A stretch of DNA of 20,608 nt. Source: Pelargonium cotyledonis (taxonomy: Eukaryota; Streptophyta; Magnoliopsida; Geraniales; Geraniaceae). Where the stretch lies: NCBI GenBank assembly GCA_036897625.1, contig JAYMTA010001326.1, forward strand, positions 1-20,608. The letters are read 5' to 3'. Under the pieces are notes generated by a model, which was not told where the DNA came from, searched no databases, and saw only the letters and a list, made by a program, of their open reading frames with translations. Below, piece by piece: positions 8,237 to 20,510 of this stretch (position 1 is the stretch's first letter; every line of letters starts with the position of its first letter). The position numbers and the translations under genes were made by a program.

Positions 8237-11200
8237 ATGCTTGGGAATGGGGTTGTTGGGATACTATCTGAGTCTGTTGATAAATGGGAAAGGAGAGTGC
8301 CGCTGACCCCATCACATTGTGCTAGACTTCTGCATAGTGGCAAGGACAAAACGGGAGTGTCTCGCATAATTGTGCAGCCATCCACCAAGCGCATTTACCA
8401 CGATGCGCTCTACGAGGATGTTGGCTGTCAAATTTCAGATGACTTGTCTGAATGTGGTCTCGTCGTGGGTGTTAAACAGCCAAAGGTAGTGCCATAGCAT
8501 TATTAGTTTCTGTATCTCGGTTCATTTGCTTAATTTGACATAATTGTTCGGGCTTCTTATTGCAGCTGGAGATGATTCTTCCGGATCGAGCTTATGCCTT
8601 TTTTTCCCACACTCACAAGGCCCAAAAAGAAAACATGCCTTTGTTAGATAAGGTATCCCGATCACAGACGGGTATGAATTAATGATCATTTTGCTTTTGT
8701 TGATTACTTTTCTCGGTGGTTTGTAGATTTTAGCACAAAGGGTGTCCTTGTATGATTACGAGCTTATCGTTGGGGACCATGGGAAACGGCTTCTTGCTTT
8801 TGGGAAATTCGCTGGTAGAGCTGGACTGATTGACTTCCTGCGAGGCTTAGGACAACGTATGCTCAATATCAATCTTTCGTACTTGTTTCGTTCTTGAAGT
8901 TTCATCAGCTGTTCTTGGTCATAAAGGTTCATCTGTAACTTGACAGATGGAATTTGGAAACTAGTTGTTATCTTCTGTCTCTGGATCCACTGTTCAAATT
9001 CATTTGAAAAAAATAAAAAATCTTATATAGCTTTTGATATGTGGGGTACTGTTGCTAAGTTTCTTTTGTAAAGATATGCTTGAAGTTGATTTATCTTTTT
9101 TGGATTAACTTTTCAGGTTATCTAAGTCTCGGATATTCAACACCATTCCTCTCACTAGGTGCATCTTACATGTATCCTTCTTTGGCTGCTGCTAAGGCGG
9201 CAGTAATATCCATTGGTGAAGAGATAGCAAATTTTGGGCTGCCATCAGGAATCTGCCCTCTCGTTTTTGTGTTTACTGGAACAGGAAATGGTACTTAGGC
9301 TCTCAATTTTGATACACAGTTGTTTCAACTAAAAATCTGATCATTTGACTATCTTATGGACAAATGTCTGCACTTATTATCATCAATTGATGCCATTTTT
9401 AAGCATGAAATTCTTATCCATGCCTTGAGTAGACCGGTTTGTTTACAAGTATTTATACCAAAAATTTCTGATTTCAGGTTCATGTCATATAGTAACTGTT
9501 CTTCTTTTATCAGATCATAGAAAAGCTGATTTCTATTGTAAATTGTCTCATTTGATTAAGAAAACAACAAATTATTAGTGACACTTCGGTTTCTTGTTTA
9601 CTCCTGTAGTTTCTCAAGGAGCACAAGAGATATTTAAGCTCCTCCCTCACACATTTGTCGAATCAAGTAAACTTCCAGAACTATTTGAAAAGGTAATAAT
9701 CAGCTTAAGCAAATCTCATATGTGCTCATTATTTTTCTTCCTCCTTTTGTTCTTGTATGTGCTAATATTCTTCTGGAACTACCCTGATGTCCTTGCTGGT
9801 TTATAATATTGTGACACAATGATTGACTTTATGCTTACTTCCTTGACAAAACCTGATCATATTATTGGGTCTGGCAGCCAAAGCAGAAGTTAACTATTAG
9901 AATAGCCTTGGCATTATATCATGGGTCTTTTATTCAGTTCATCAATATTAGGGGAGTTCTATTTATATCCTCTGGAATATTAGTTTAGATCCGGTAAAAC
10001 GAGCTTCTTCTGATTGTATGCTGGGAATGAACTTCTCCTTTTGATTTCGTTGTTTTGAGTCAAAAACTGAGAAACAAACCATCCCGTGGAGCTTGGGGCA
10101 AAGTTGATACAAAGGGTATGAAATGCTGACAAAGGTTTGGAGTCCATTAGTATAAGTCTGCACTTTGCATATATTGCCCTTACTTGCAAAACTGGATAAG
10201 AAACAATATTCCTACAAGCTTTCTAGCATTTGGGAGCCTCGAAAGTTACTGTCCCAATACATTCCACTCAGACATGACTGTCACCAGCATATGCCTGCTT
10301 GCCATTGAACTTAAAAGTTAAAAAATAATTAATAATTTGATACTCATTAATGCTCTCTGTTGCTCATTTTATATATTGCATTCTTCCCCATTCTTTTTTA
10401 CATGTCTCGACAACACTCTTCTTTTTCTTAGGCCAAAGATGCTACTAAACCAGCCAAGACAACAAAAAGAGTTTTCCAAGTATATGGATGTGTTGTGACC
10501 AGTAAAGACATGGTTGAACACAAAGATCCTACAAAAGCATTTGATAAGGTAAGACTGATTTGTCTGTCCTAGGTTATAATAAGATGCCTGGTGACCCTGA
10601 ATTTCTCTCTTTCCAGGCTGACTACTATGCACATCCAGAACACTACAACCCCATTTTCCATGAAAAGATAGCCCTATATGCCTCTGTGATCGGTATGTAT
10701 GTGAAATATTCACTTGAGAAAAAGAAATAGTAAACTGATCTCTAATGTGCATACAAAGTGACACATATGTTTCATAACTATTTTTTGAACATCTAAATAT
10801 TTAAATTTGCTATCTTGCAGTAAATTGCATGTATTGGGAACTAAGGTTTCCTCGATTGCTTACTACTAGACAGTTGCAAGACCTAACTAGAAAAGGATGC
10901 CCTCTTGTTGGAATTTCTGATATAACTTGTGATATTGGGGGTTCAATAGAGTTTGTCAACCAAACCACATCCATTGACTCACCTTTCTTCAGGTATTCTA
11001 TTGGCAGATTAAATGCATAATTATATTTTATAGTTGTGTATCGGATTTTTTGAGAAAATTTTCCTTGTCTTGATAACTTTTGGCTTCTTTTAGAGCCTTA
11101 TAAGTTTCTGTATCTTACTCTTTGTAAATTTTTTATGGTGTCGATAATCATGGGTTATAGATATGATCCCATAAATGATTCTTACCATCATGACATGGAT

Positions 11201-14200
11201 GGCGATGGTGTGATATGTTTGGCTGTTGATATTCTTCCAACAGAGTTTGCAAAAGAGGTGTTGTGATCTCATCCCTTTATTTCCTTCAATGAAATATGAA
11301 TTCTGTACATGAAACTCGTCTAGATTGTGGTAGAAGAGTGTATAGCTTACTCATTTCCATTGTTTCAATTAACATACCAGGCTTCCCAACATTTTGGAGA
11401 CATATTGTCCCAATTTATTGGCACTTTGGCTACGACCACAGACATAAAGAGGCTACCTAGACACTTAAACAGAGCTTGCATAGTGCATGGAGGAATGATT
11501 ACCTCCCTGTATGATTACATTACGCGTATGCGCAAATCTGATGAGGAGTAAGTCTCTAATTCCATCAAACATGCTTTGCCTTTTCATTTAGTCTTATCTA
11601 ACCGTCGCCCGTCATCTAACTGATTGGAAAAGGCTTTTATGGGAATCTGCATACAATAAACGTACAAAGTTCTTTTGAAATGTTATTCAATATAATTTAC
11701 ATGTGATGTCTCTTTTACGATTAGCAATAACCATCAATTCCCTCTGCATACAGAGACATACCAGATACTCTTGCAAATGGTCACTCTAACAAGAGGAGAT
11801 ACAGTACATTGGTATCCTCTCAATTTTTCATATATCCCTGCAATTCTTTTTCTTCTTCTTTTTTTTGACATTGCAAATAACAATTTCTAGATTGTGGATT
11901 TGATTTTTGAGCCTTAATATATTATGATTTTATGACTCACAGGTATCTCTGAGTGGTCATTTGTTTGATCAATTTTTGATAAATGAGGCTTTGGATATTA
12001 TTGAAGCGGCTGGTGGCTCTTTTCACTTGGTTAAGTGTCAAGTGGGTCAGAGTGCTAGTGTTGCATCATACTCAGAACTTGAAGTAAGCAAATCTCTAGA
12101 GTAATTTGACTTGGAAAATGTGATCTTTGCATTTGTGTCTTTTAAGAGATCTTAGAGATTTATAATATCGGTATTGATGAGCAATGAGATCTGTAATTTA
12201 AAACTTGTAGACTCGTTAAAAAAGACTTGCATTTCTCACACACTCACACTGCCTTACACTACACAACTCACTTGACTTGGAGGCTTGGAGCTGGTTAGCT
12301 CAAGGATAGATATAAAAAGCCGCTGCGTATCTTACAACTACCTTACTACATGGGACCTACTTTACATGTGATTGTTTAACTAGATCATGCATGTATCATT
12401 GCTCAATAAGTATTTTCCATAGTGTTTGATGTCCAAAAGTTTGTCTTGTCAGTTGAAGGTGATTCTTGATTCTCAACCATGCACTGCTTCAGCTATCAAT
12501 TAGTCTTGAGTAGAATAACTCCACGAAGCTATTTGATATTTTTTACATATTTAGATCTGGATCATTCTTTGATAGTAAACTTGAATATCTTGGTTAGAAC
12601 TCACACACCATATATAATCTGTTATTTTGATAGGTAAGTGCAGATGATAGGGTGGTTCTGGATCAGATTATTGATTCTCTGACTTCTCTAGCTAATCCAA
12701 ATGAAAGTGGTGGACATTTAAATGGAAAAATAAATACGATTTCCCTCAAGATTGGTGAGGTTCTGGAGTATGGCATTAAGAATGAATCTGACTCAAAAAA
12801 GAAATCAGTGTTAATACTTGGTGCTGGCCGGGTCTGTCAACCAGCTGCTAAGCTTTTAGCTTCAGCTGCAAGTATTTCATCTTACCAATGTGAGGAGCAG
12901 AATGATATTCAAGTTGTTGTTGCATCTCTTTACCTAAAGGATGCAGAAGAGGTATGAATTGAGCAAAATCTCTTGATATTTGTTGACTTCTGCTTTATGA
13001 ATTCTTTTAAGAGTACAGGTTTCTCTTAAAGGCAGAAGATTATTAACTGTTTTGCATGTGAATGTAACAACAATAGTTTCTTCATGCATTAGAGAAAACT
13101 TTCCTATGCTTATGGAAAAAGTTGAAAGTTTTGATGTCAAATATTGGATGCAGATTGTAGAAGGTATTCCAAATGCAACAGCAGTTCAACTAGATGTGAC
13201 GGATCATGAAAGTCTGTGCAAGTATATATCGCAGGTATAGTCTTTACAAATATTTTAACAGTAATTTGGATAAAGTTTGTGTATAGCTCTGTGCAATCAT
13301 ATGTCAAGCTTGTAATAAAGCCGTATAAGACGCAAATTGCAATCCAATATTAACTTATAAGACATTGCTAACGTACAATTTGTCTACTTAGTGATTACCA
13401 TTGATATGGTGAAAAGCTTCATGGTTCAAATTTTGTTGCGTACACTTGAAGTCTAATCTTTTCCCGGCCCCACAGTTGGAGCTCTACATGTAGAGGATTA
13501 TATTTGAGATTTACATCATGACTCTCAGAATTTGCTCTTGGCCTTGTTCAGGTTGATGTTGCTATAAGCTTACTGCCTCCCAGTTGTCACGTCATTATAG
13601 CCAATGCTTGTATCAAGGTATTTTACATGTTCCCAATATTGGTTTCTTCACTATTATTACTAATTTGCTACAGTTGGAGTCTAGGATTCATCACATTGCT
13701 ATTCAAAGTAGTTAGAATAAACATGGTATGTATCATCTTTCTTTCTTCCTCTTTGCTAAGGAGCTTATCATGTCTTTTGATTCCAGTGTAAAAAACATCT
13801 GGTTACTGCTAGCTATGTTGATGATTCCATGTCAATGCTAGCTGAAAAGGCAAATATTGCCGGAGTTACAATTCTCGGGGAAATGGGCTTGGACCCTGGA
13901 ATAGGTATGTTGATCCTTTACAATGATCTGTTCAACATGTATCTTGTCTCTCTCAATCTATTTAGAACGTAATTGGACAGTACAGATATTGCTTTAAAGT
14001 TTAAAGTAATATTCGGCGCTGCTCAAAGTTTCATATCTGTTTTGTAAACGTGACATACTCAAGGCCTGTGGCATTATGGAAGCAGAAAACACAAATGTGA
14101 AGTTCAATTTGCTAATGCTTATCTTCTAGGCTCTTACAGATACAATTTGCTCTGTTGATTTACAATGAGGTTTTTATAATATGATTCAAACCAACTGTTG

Positions 14201-16082
14201 AGAGATCAAAGATATTTAAAAGATTATTGCATAGTTGGTATTTCGATTGATAATGCACAATGAATGCTTCAGATCATATGATGGCAATGAAGATGATCAA
14301 CCAAGCACATATTCGAAAAGGAAAAATCAAGTCTTTCACTTCTTACTGTGGAGGACTCCCATCTCCAGCAGCTGCAAACAACCCATTGGCATATAAATTT
14401 AGGTACTTCTTGGAACTTACTGTACTAAAGACGCTTCTAAACAAAAACGAATGATAAAAATAGCAGCCAATTTGAGCTCTATTTTGAAAGCTTTAGACTA
14501 GTGATACTGTGGATAGTTGCTAACTTACAATCTATTATCTCAGCTGGAGTCCTGCAGGAGCTATCCGAGCTGGGTGCAATCCTGCAACATATAGATTAAA
14601 CGGTGAAATTATACATGTTGATGGTAAGCTTTCAGCTACTTGCAAGCTCAATAAAATGATAATTAGCTTTTCTATTTTTACCAGAAATTTGTTCACTGTT
14701 TCACTTGGTGACATGAACTTTCAGGGGACAAACTTTATGATTCAGCAGCAAAATTCCGAATACCTAATCATCCAGCCTTTGCATTGGAGTGTCTTCCCAA
14801 TCGCAATTCCTTAGTTTATGGAGATATATATGGAATACATGAAGCATCAACTATTTTTCGTGGAACTCTCCGTTATGAAGGCATGTTATATGTATATCTT
14901 TTTGGTTATGCTATGTTTAGAGTTAAAATTTGAATGATTAATGTGATTATGCCAAGTTCAGTGAGCCTTAAAACCCATCTGTTTGATACAAATTTCAGGC
15001 TTTACTATGTTCTTGTTAACTTCAACTGGTCATATGCTTTTGGACTTATCCACTGATATTCATGTAGGTTTTGGGGAGATAATGGGGACTCTAGCCCGAA
15101 TCGGTCTTTTCAGTACTGAAGCTCATCCAGTTCTGAAACAAGTTCCGAGACCCACATTTGGAACTTTCCTTTGTGAAATTCTGTCAATGGAAGCTAATGA
15201 TTTGAATGGAGGTCTGGTAGGAGAGAAGGAGATCACTGAAAGAATTTTCAGTCTTGGGCATTGCAAGGAGCAAGGAACTGCAGTAAAGGCAGCCAAGGCT
15301 ATCATGTAAGTGATATTTGATAAATATAACATCCTGGGTCTATTATATGTATTTAATATTAAGATTACTACAATTGATCTATCATGTCTTAGGTTTTTGG
15401 GACTCCATGAGCAAAAGGAGATTCCTGGTTCTTGCCAAAATGCATTTGATGTTACCTGTTTCTGCATGGAAGAAAGATTAACCTACTCCAGCACAGAACA
15501 GGTACATTCCTTGTAACTCAAATCACTAAATCTTTGATTTGAGATTGAAAGTACATAGTTTTGAGGTTGTATTGTTATCTTATTACTGGTACAATGAAAA
15601 TGTAAATCTTGTGTGGTCAGGACATGGTGCTTTTGCATCATGAAGTGGAGGTAGAATTCCCCAACGGGCAACCAACAGAGAAACATAGCGCGACTTTGCT
15701 GGAATTCGGAAGGACTGAGAATGGGAAAACTACTATGGCAATGGCTCTTACAGTTGGAATTCCAGCAGCCATTGGTGCTCTGGTACTTGCTGCTTAGTTA
15801 TACACATTGATCCTTCGGCACTACAATGCTTTTACTCAAAATTGTGTTCTTTTGACTCTCATCAGCTCCTACTCGAAAACAAGATCAAGACGAGAGGTGT
15901 TTTAAGGCCTACTGAACCGGAAGTATACATTCCAGGTACGTTCCTGATCCGAGGAAGTTATGAACATGCATGGTTCTTTGAACTTGACCATTGTCATGGA
16001 GTACACTGAAAATTTTACTGTACTTGCAGCACTTAATATTTTGGAAAGCTGTGGTTTCAAGTTGATGGAGAGGGTTGAGTGA
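8237..16082 (+). CDS. LKR/SDH: Bifunctional lysine-ketoglutarate reductase / saccharopine dehydrogenase, complete, 24 coding exons
   Basis: It performs the first two steps of lysine catabolism: lysine + 2-oxoglutarate to saccharopine (LKR), then to glutamate + aminoadipate semialdehyde (SDH); the plant enzyme is cytosolic. Exons: 8237-8485, 8566-8652, 8727-8856, 9117-9290, 9610-9692, 10432-10548, 10617-10692, 10821-10992, 11161-11257, 11381-11547, 11754-11811, 11943-12083, 12634-12951, 13154-13234, 13552-13617, 13787-13904, 14273-14402, 14544-14623, 14725-14880, 15068-15305, 15393-15501, 15621-15782, 15866-15935, 16030-16082. They sum to 1043 aa plus TGA with no frame break; Arabidopsis LKR/SDH is about 1060. 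Landmarks: [10 protein letters not shown] start, [41 protein letters not shown] (about 210-219), linker, SDH Rossmann VLILGAGRV (about 576-584), [17 protein letters not shown] (about 703-719), [17 protein letters not shown] (738-754), C-terminal LMERVE. All introns look GT-AG except the GC-AG one at 14881. Confidence 0.95.
12311..12318 (+). promoter_or_regulatory. TATA-like box inside intron 12, just before the SDH half
   Basis: TATAAAAA at 12311-12318 sits in the 550-nt intron that separates the LKR and linker exons from the exon carrying the SDH Rossmann motif. In Arabidopsis a monofunctional SDH is known to be made from an internal promoter of this locus. Here no in-frame Met precedes the Rossmann motif in exon 13, and a TAG abuts the exon start, so its function is doubtful. 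Confidence 0.2.
14881..15067 (+). other. Probable GC-AG intron (intron 19) of LKR/SDH with two in-frame acceptors
   Basis: Coding sequence ends CGTTATGAAG and is followed by GCATGT; no GT donor nearby keeps the frame. Joining to GTTTTGGGGAG at 15068 restores the family phrase [13 protein letters not shown] second acceptor, AATTTCAG ending at 14998, also keeps the frame and would add 23 mostly hydrophobic residues. Confidence 0.65.
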
Positions 16083-16144
16083 CCCCAATTGTGCACACCA
16101 TCCTTGTCAAGTTGATGTAGCGGCCCCAATTGAGCACACCATCC
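16058..16144 (+). repeat. Imperfect tandem duplication spanning the LKR/SDH stop codon
   Basis: The unit from CAAGTTGATGG through the TGA stop to CACACCATCC (16058-16103) is repeated at 16108-16144. The second copy has lost about 9 bp and carries several substitutions. The first copy holds the last codons; the second lies in the 3' UTR. Confidence 0.75.
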
Positions 16145-16800
16145 CTTTAATGTTTGTTTCTTTGTAGCTGTGCTGTATTTCTTTCTGTTCTCTGCAGATT
16201 GCAAAATCATGTACAACAACACTGAAAGCAAATTAGCTTTCACTGTAACTACAAGCATATATACTTAATATTGCATAGAGTACACTCACAAATCAAATTC
16301 TGACAACACCACCATCCCCCAAAAACCAGTTAACACTGCGTGACCACGCAGTTAAAACAAAAAAAAATTAATCTCAAATAAAATGGATCATTAACTAAAT
16401 CTCAATGATGTTTTGACATTCACGGTTATTTTATTTCCTTTCCTCTTCCTAAGCCACGTTACGTTGGCTACAAGATATATAATGATGAACACTTTGATAA
16501 AAGAAGATGAAATGAAAATCATAACATGACCTCCAAGAATTAGTTCCAATTTTGACAGCTGAAGCCCTAACTTTTCTTCAGTTGCCTCAAAATTGAGAAA
16601 GGTCTACAATGTATCAGTATGCTTTTTACTGTTCTTCCACTTCCCAGCTCATACCCTGAAACCCTGGCTGGCCTCCTACAGCTGTTTTGATAAAGAACAA
16701 GATAATAGGCTTGTGTTCAGCAACCAACAGATGATCTAGGCATAATCAGTTCAATGATGGCATGGTGTTGTTCGGTGAATTCTCAATTTTAGGATAAAAA
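16083..16800. other. Spacer between convergent genes (3' UTRs and intergenic DNA)
   Basis: It holds the 3' ends of LKR/SDH (plus) and the HAD-like gene (minus). No coding frame here looks real. A possible polyadenylation signal AATAAA lies near 16376. Exact 3' ends cannot be read from sequence alone. Confidence 0.5.
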
Positions 16801-19800
16801 CTAAGTAACAATCCATGAAACTAACTTTTCCTCCACTTCATCCCAATTATGAACTTTAGTCACCAGCGGATGTTGATCAACAGCCGCTATCTTGCACCAA
16901 GGATAAGAATTCTCGTAATCAAATAGTAGAACCCTGATTCCAACTTCCGCACATTCAATAGCATATCTTGGGTTGTCATCAATCAGAACCTTCGCTCCCA
17001 AGGACCTGCGAATACAAAACATCAAGACCAAACAAGCCAGCAATAAGTTTTTTTTTTATTATATATTCAAAGTTAGTGGGATAAAGCACGGGTAAAACCA
17101 ACAAGCTGGTAGGCTTGCACTGAGGGTACAATGCACTTTTAATGAGAATTATTTCATAAAATCAAGGTCTGCAACTCAATGAAGATAAGAAAATCCAAGA
17201 GTACACAAAGCTGAGGGTCATGTTCCAACAATAGTGAAGATGATCATCAACATACATGCATATATCTGACTTGGATCTAGATTCTCCGTCTAGAGCAAAG
17301 TGATTGCCAAAGTGGATCTCTTGAAACAGCCCCGGATAATTCTTCTCAAGCCACTCAATTGTATGATCCTTGATTGCATTCTGCCTAGACCTGTGAAGAA
17401 GTTCATCAAAAGATCAGCTCACAGGGTATTGTTCTCGCGGTATTGAAACTATTGCGAAAAAGGCATGGATAAGCGCACATACGTCACAACTGCCAGATTA
17501 CAGAATTTTGACAGTTTATGTAGCGCCCTCTGAGCACCTGGGAGTGGATGAATACCTGACTTGAAATATGGTGTCTTGAAAAACTCATGGACACGAATAT
17601 CAGCTGTCAGAACAAGAAAGAAGCACTAAACTAATCATCACAATGCTAGAATGAAATTTAATGAAAGAAAGATCTTCCATGGTAAGAAACACTGTCCAGT
17701 AATATAGGTAATGCGACGGCTTTTTCTGGACAGTCCAGAACCATTAGAAAGTGAAAAAATAGAACAAATCTCTTTAACCCTGAACACAATTCTACCAAAA
17801 CTTCAATTTACTTTTATCCCAATGTTGCCAAGAATCTTGGGACAAGATCCATTGGAATCACTAGCTTTGTAACTAATTTTACTTGACATTTTTTCCACAT
17901 CTTTTCTAAGTTCCACACAAGGGTGACAACACATGGAAATAGCTAATTTTATTTATGCTGTAAATTATTAAAAGCAACATATCTAGAGGTACCTTCATCA
18001 CGGGAACAGTTCCATATCTGTATCAGAAATAAATGAAGCATCAGAACATGTATAAGGAAATGTGCACCACAATGCAACTTGCAAGAAAAAGAAAGTTATA
18101 AGGTAAAAAAGCATCATAATCTTTTAGACACACTAACTTGTGACCAAAAAGTATCACATTTATTACTTGTCTGAAAAGTTGATAGTATAACCCAAGGTAA
18201 ATATTGAAATGCAAAAGAAACTATTCTCACAACCTAAGAGGTCGCAACCCTGGTATGGCCAGAAAGGCAGAAAAATTAAGATAAGTTGGAACATAACACA
18301 TTTCACAACCATATGAACGACTAAAAGCATTATTACTTGATAAGAATAACTGAAATCTTCTCGCAAACAGCACACCAAGATGCAATAGCAATATTGATCT
18401 AAATTCTACTATATGTACCAGCTCTATCCTAATCTTACACAACAGTCTATTATTTTGCCTAACGGAGACAAATGTAAGGTCAGTCAGGGATGAGCTCTGA
18501 ACCGCATCACTTAAATAATAGATTGAAGTATCTAGCAATTATAATCATTACCATCATTGCCATGCCCATACCCTAAGCAGCAATACTTAAGTTCCTAACA
18601 ATCTGTTTTCCTATATTTTAAGCTAATTGCCTGGGTCTATGGGAAGTTTTGATTGTGCAATTGCTAAATTTAAGCCAAATTATTGTAAGACTGAAGGAAA
18701 AGGAGGCAGTGTGTTCTGGGATAATGTAAAAAGCACTTTCTACAGTCTGACTGGGCTTAGGATGATATATAACTAAAATAAAGTAAAAGAAAGAAACAAA
18801 AAGAGTTGTGAATGCTAGTCATTTCTAGAACCCCCTGCCCATGAAAAACTACCCGAGAAGCTATGAGATGATACCTTGAAGAACTCATAAACGTGGTACT
18901 CTGAAACTGAATGATTCAAAGAGTAGCGATCTGCAATAAATCTATTCAGAGCCGATACGAAGTTTCCCAAAACTGTTTTAGCAACAAAGCAATGAGTAAA
19001 CATTAGAAGTTAGACAAAGGAAAAAAAAAACATGAACCAATAGAACACAACCATAATACAAGCTTTGATTCCATACTTATCACCACTAGAGCATTTACAT
19101 AAATTTGAGCAAACAATTTCTGGTAAATTTTAAATTACTCAAATCCATGTTTGAATAACAATGTCACGAACCTCAATCTACACCTTACATCAAAACCCTA
19201 TGAGCATGACAATTTGTATACATATTGACCAGGTAAACATTCAAACAACTAATAAACCCTAATTGCATCCATTAATCAATCTCCAGAATTTTCATTGACT
19301 CCCACATAAATTAACCTAGGACCTACATCAAAATAAGCAAAATTGACTGCTACAAATTAATAATGCAACACGGCATACAAATAGAAAATGAGAAACACGA
19401 ACCTTCATCGACATCAACAGCAACAACAACCTTCTCAGGCAGAGGCTGGTCTGTGCACCCAGACAAACTTCCTCTTCGCCTCCCACCATTCACCAATTTA
19501 GCAACACCATCATCACTAACCCCAACATCAAAGTCTCTGAGCAGCTGCGGATGCGGTGCAAATGCACGGGCTTTCCTCGACGAATCGTCCCGCTTTTGAG
19601 GATTGAAGCAACCCTTGAGAGTAAACCCAGCACCGCCAATCCTCCAAGCGTCGCTTCTGGCAGCAACCCTTCCGTGAACCGGGAAGCAGCGGTGGTCGAT
19701 GGACGGAGCTGGACGCGGCAGGCTGTGGAAGCCCCGGCACAATGGATCGTTACGGAGCAAATAAGCCATGTAGAAGCGTACGCTGCTTTGCTGCCTCCTA

Positions 19801-19805
19801 AACAT
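16801..19805 (-). CDS. HAD-fold hydrolase resembling 5'(3')-deoxyribonucleotidase (NT5C type), complete, 6 exons
   Basis: Minus-strand exons: 19805-19403, 18972-18875, 18017-17993 (25-nt micro-exon), 17603-17483, 17390-17256, 17005-16801. They total 987 nt, or 328 aa, in one unbroken frame with GT-AG introns. The ATG at 19805 has an in-frame stop 9 nt upstream. Residues 1 to about 120 are Arg/Pro-rich and variable, starting MFRRQQSSVRFYMAYLL, which could be an organelle-targeting leader; a second Met is at residue 13. The HAD core follows: motif I VAVDVDEVLGNF with Asp131 and Asp133, YHVYEFFKIWNCSRDE across the micro-exon, YFKSGIHPLPGAQRAL, motif II VVTSRQ at 214-219, HFGNHFALDG, and motif IV VLIDDNPRYAIECA with Asp270-Asp271. 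The core fits the NT5C/DUF-like plant HAD family, Mg-dependent phosphatases. The true substrate is not known, so 'nucleotidase' is by family resemblance only. Confidence 0.88.
17993..18017 (-). other. 25-nt micro-exon of the HAD-like gene
   Basis: Acceptor GATACAG and donor GTACCTC flank a 25-nt segment encoding IWNCSRDE plus one base. It joins EFFK at the end of exon 2 to ADIRVHEFF in exon 4 in frame, and without it the frame is lost. Confidence 0.8.
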
Positions 19806-20480
19806 AACGGATCTTCACATTCCACCGTAGTGCCACGAAAAGCCCAATTTTTTTGGTATCTGTTGCGAATATTGGACGAAACCCAGAGAATAAACAGAAC
19901 CCAGAACCAAGAAAAGCAACAAGATTGGACTGAGACTTGGAAAATCGAATAATACCCACAAAAAGAATAAAGAACAAGACCTTGACCCCCAGATCAAAAC
20001 AACATTCCGTGACAAGCCAAGGATCGTCCAAGCTAGAATGATCCGCGAAAGAATATGCAAGGAAACGAGTACGGGAACAAGTCGGTGCCCGTATCGTATC
20101 TAACCTATGGATTGTCCATCGTTTATGCTTAAGCTTCTAAAGTTCTCCATTACTGCCTTGTAAGTAGCTCTGAGTTCGACATTCCATTCATTATTTGGTT
20201 TCCACGATTATTTTGTCTCCTTTATCGCTTTTTTTCGGGAAAAATGTTAATATAGACATTTAAAAAAAAGTACTCGTATTTCTTTCTACTTTTCCTTTTT
20301 AATAATGGGTTAATTGCAGTAAGAACTTATAAAAAATTGACTAATTACAGAAAATTCATTAGTTAAACATATTTTCGCGATAATTTGTTACAGCAGTTTT
20401 TCATCCATTTGACCGTACGTACAAAAAGACTATTTTTTTCCAAAGTTATAATTGTTTCAAAAAAAAAAATTTTGTAAACA
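19806..20480. other. Upstream region of the HAD-like gene; no gene seen
   Basis: This is the leader and promoter side of the minus-strand gene, moderately GC-rich near 19810-20100 and then AT-rich. I see no clear TATA box at the expected distance. Open frames on both strands here are short and unlike proteins I know. Confidence 0.45.
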
Positions 20481-20486
20481 GGCCCA
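20481..20486. promoter_or_regulatory. GGCCCA (site II / TCP-type) motif
   Basis: GGCCCA followed by A is a common promoter element of plant housekeeping genes. It lies directly before a sharp shift to GC-rich sequence, consistent with the 5' end of a gene that begins near the right edge. Confidence 0.3.
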
Positions 20487-20510
20487 ATGAACAGTGTTCA
20501 TCTTCTTTAG

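Noticed and set aside
9594-9806. 70-codon plus-strand frame with a hydrophobic C-terminal part
   Set aside because: Its first part is exon 5 of LKR/SDH; the hydrophobic part is read-through into intron 5.
10369-10764. 131-codon minus-strand frame
   Set aside because: It lies antisense to exons 6 and 7 of LKR/SDH and has no recognisable domain.
14999-15067. Taking this 69-nt stretch as constitutive coding sequence of LKR/SDH
   Set aside because: As I recall them, plant LKR/SDH proteins run RYEG directly into FGEIMGTL or an equivalent. The stretch interrupts that phrase, so it is treated as intron with a possible alternative acceptor.
15902-16258. 118-codon minus-strand frame
   Set aside because: It overlaps the last two LKR/SDH exons and the tandem duplication of the stop region in antisense, and its composition is not protein-like.
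18163-18538. Minus-strand frames of 71 and 103 codons
   Set aside because: They fall inside the 857-nt second intron of the HAD-like gene, and no splice junction or domain supports them.
19363-19952. Plus-strand frames of 78 and 133 codons
   Set aside because: They are shadows of the GC-rich first exon of the HAD-like gene on the other strand.
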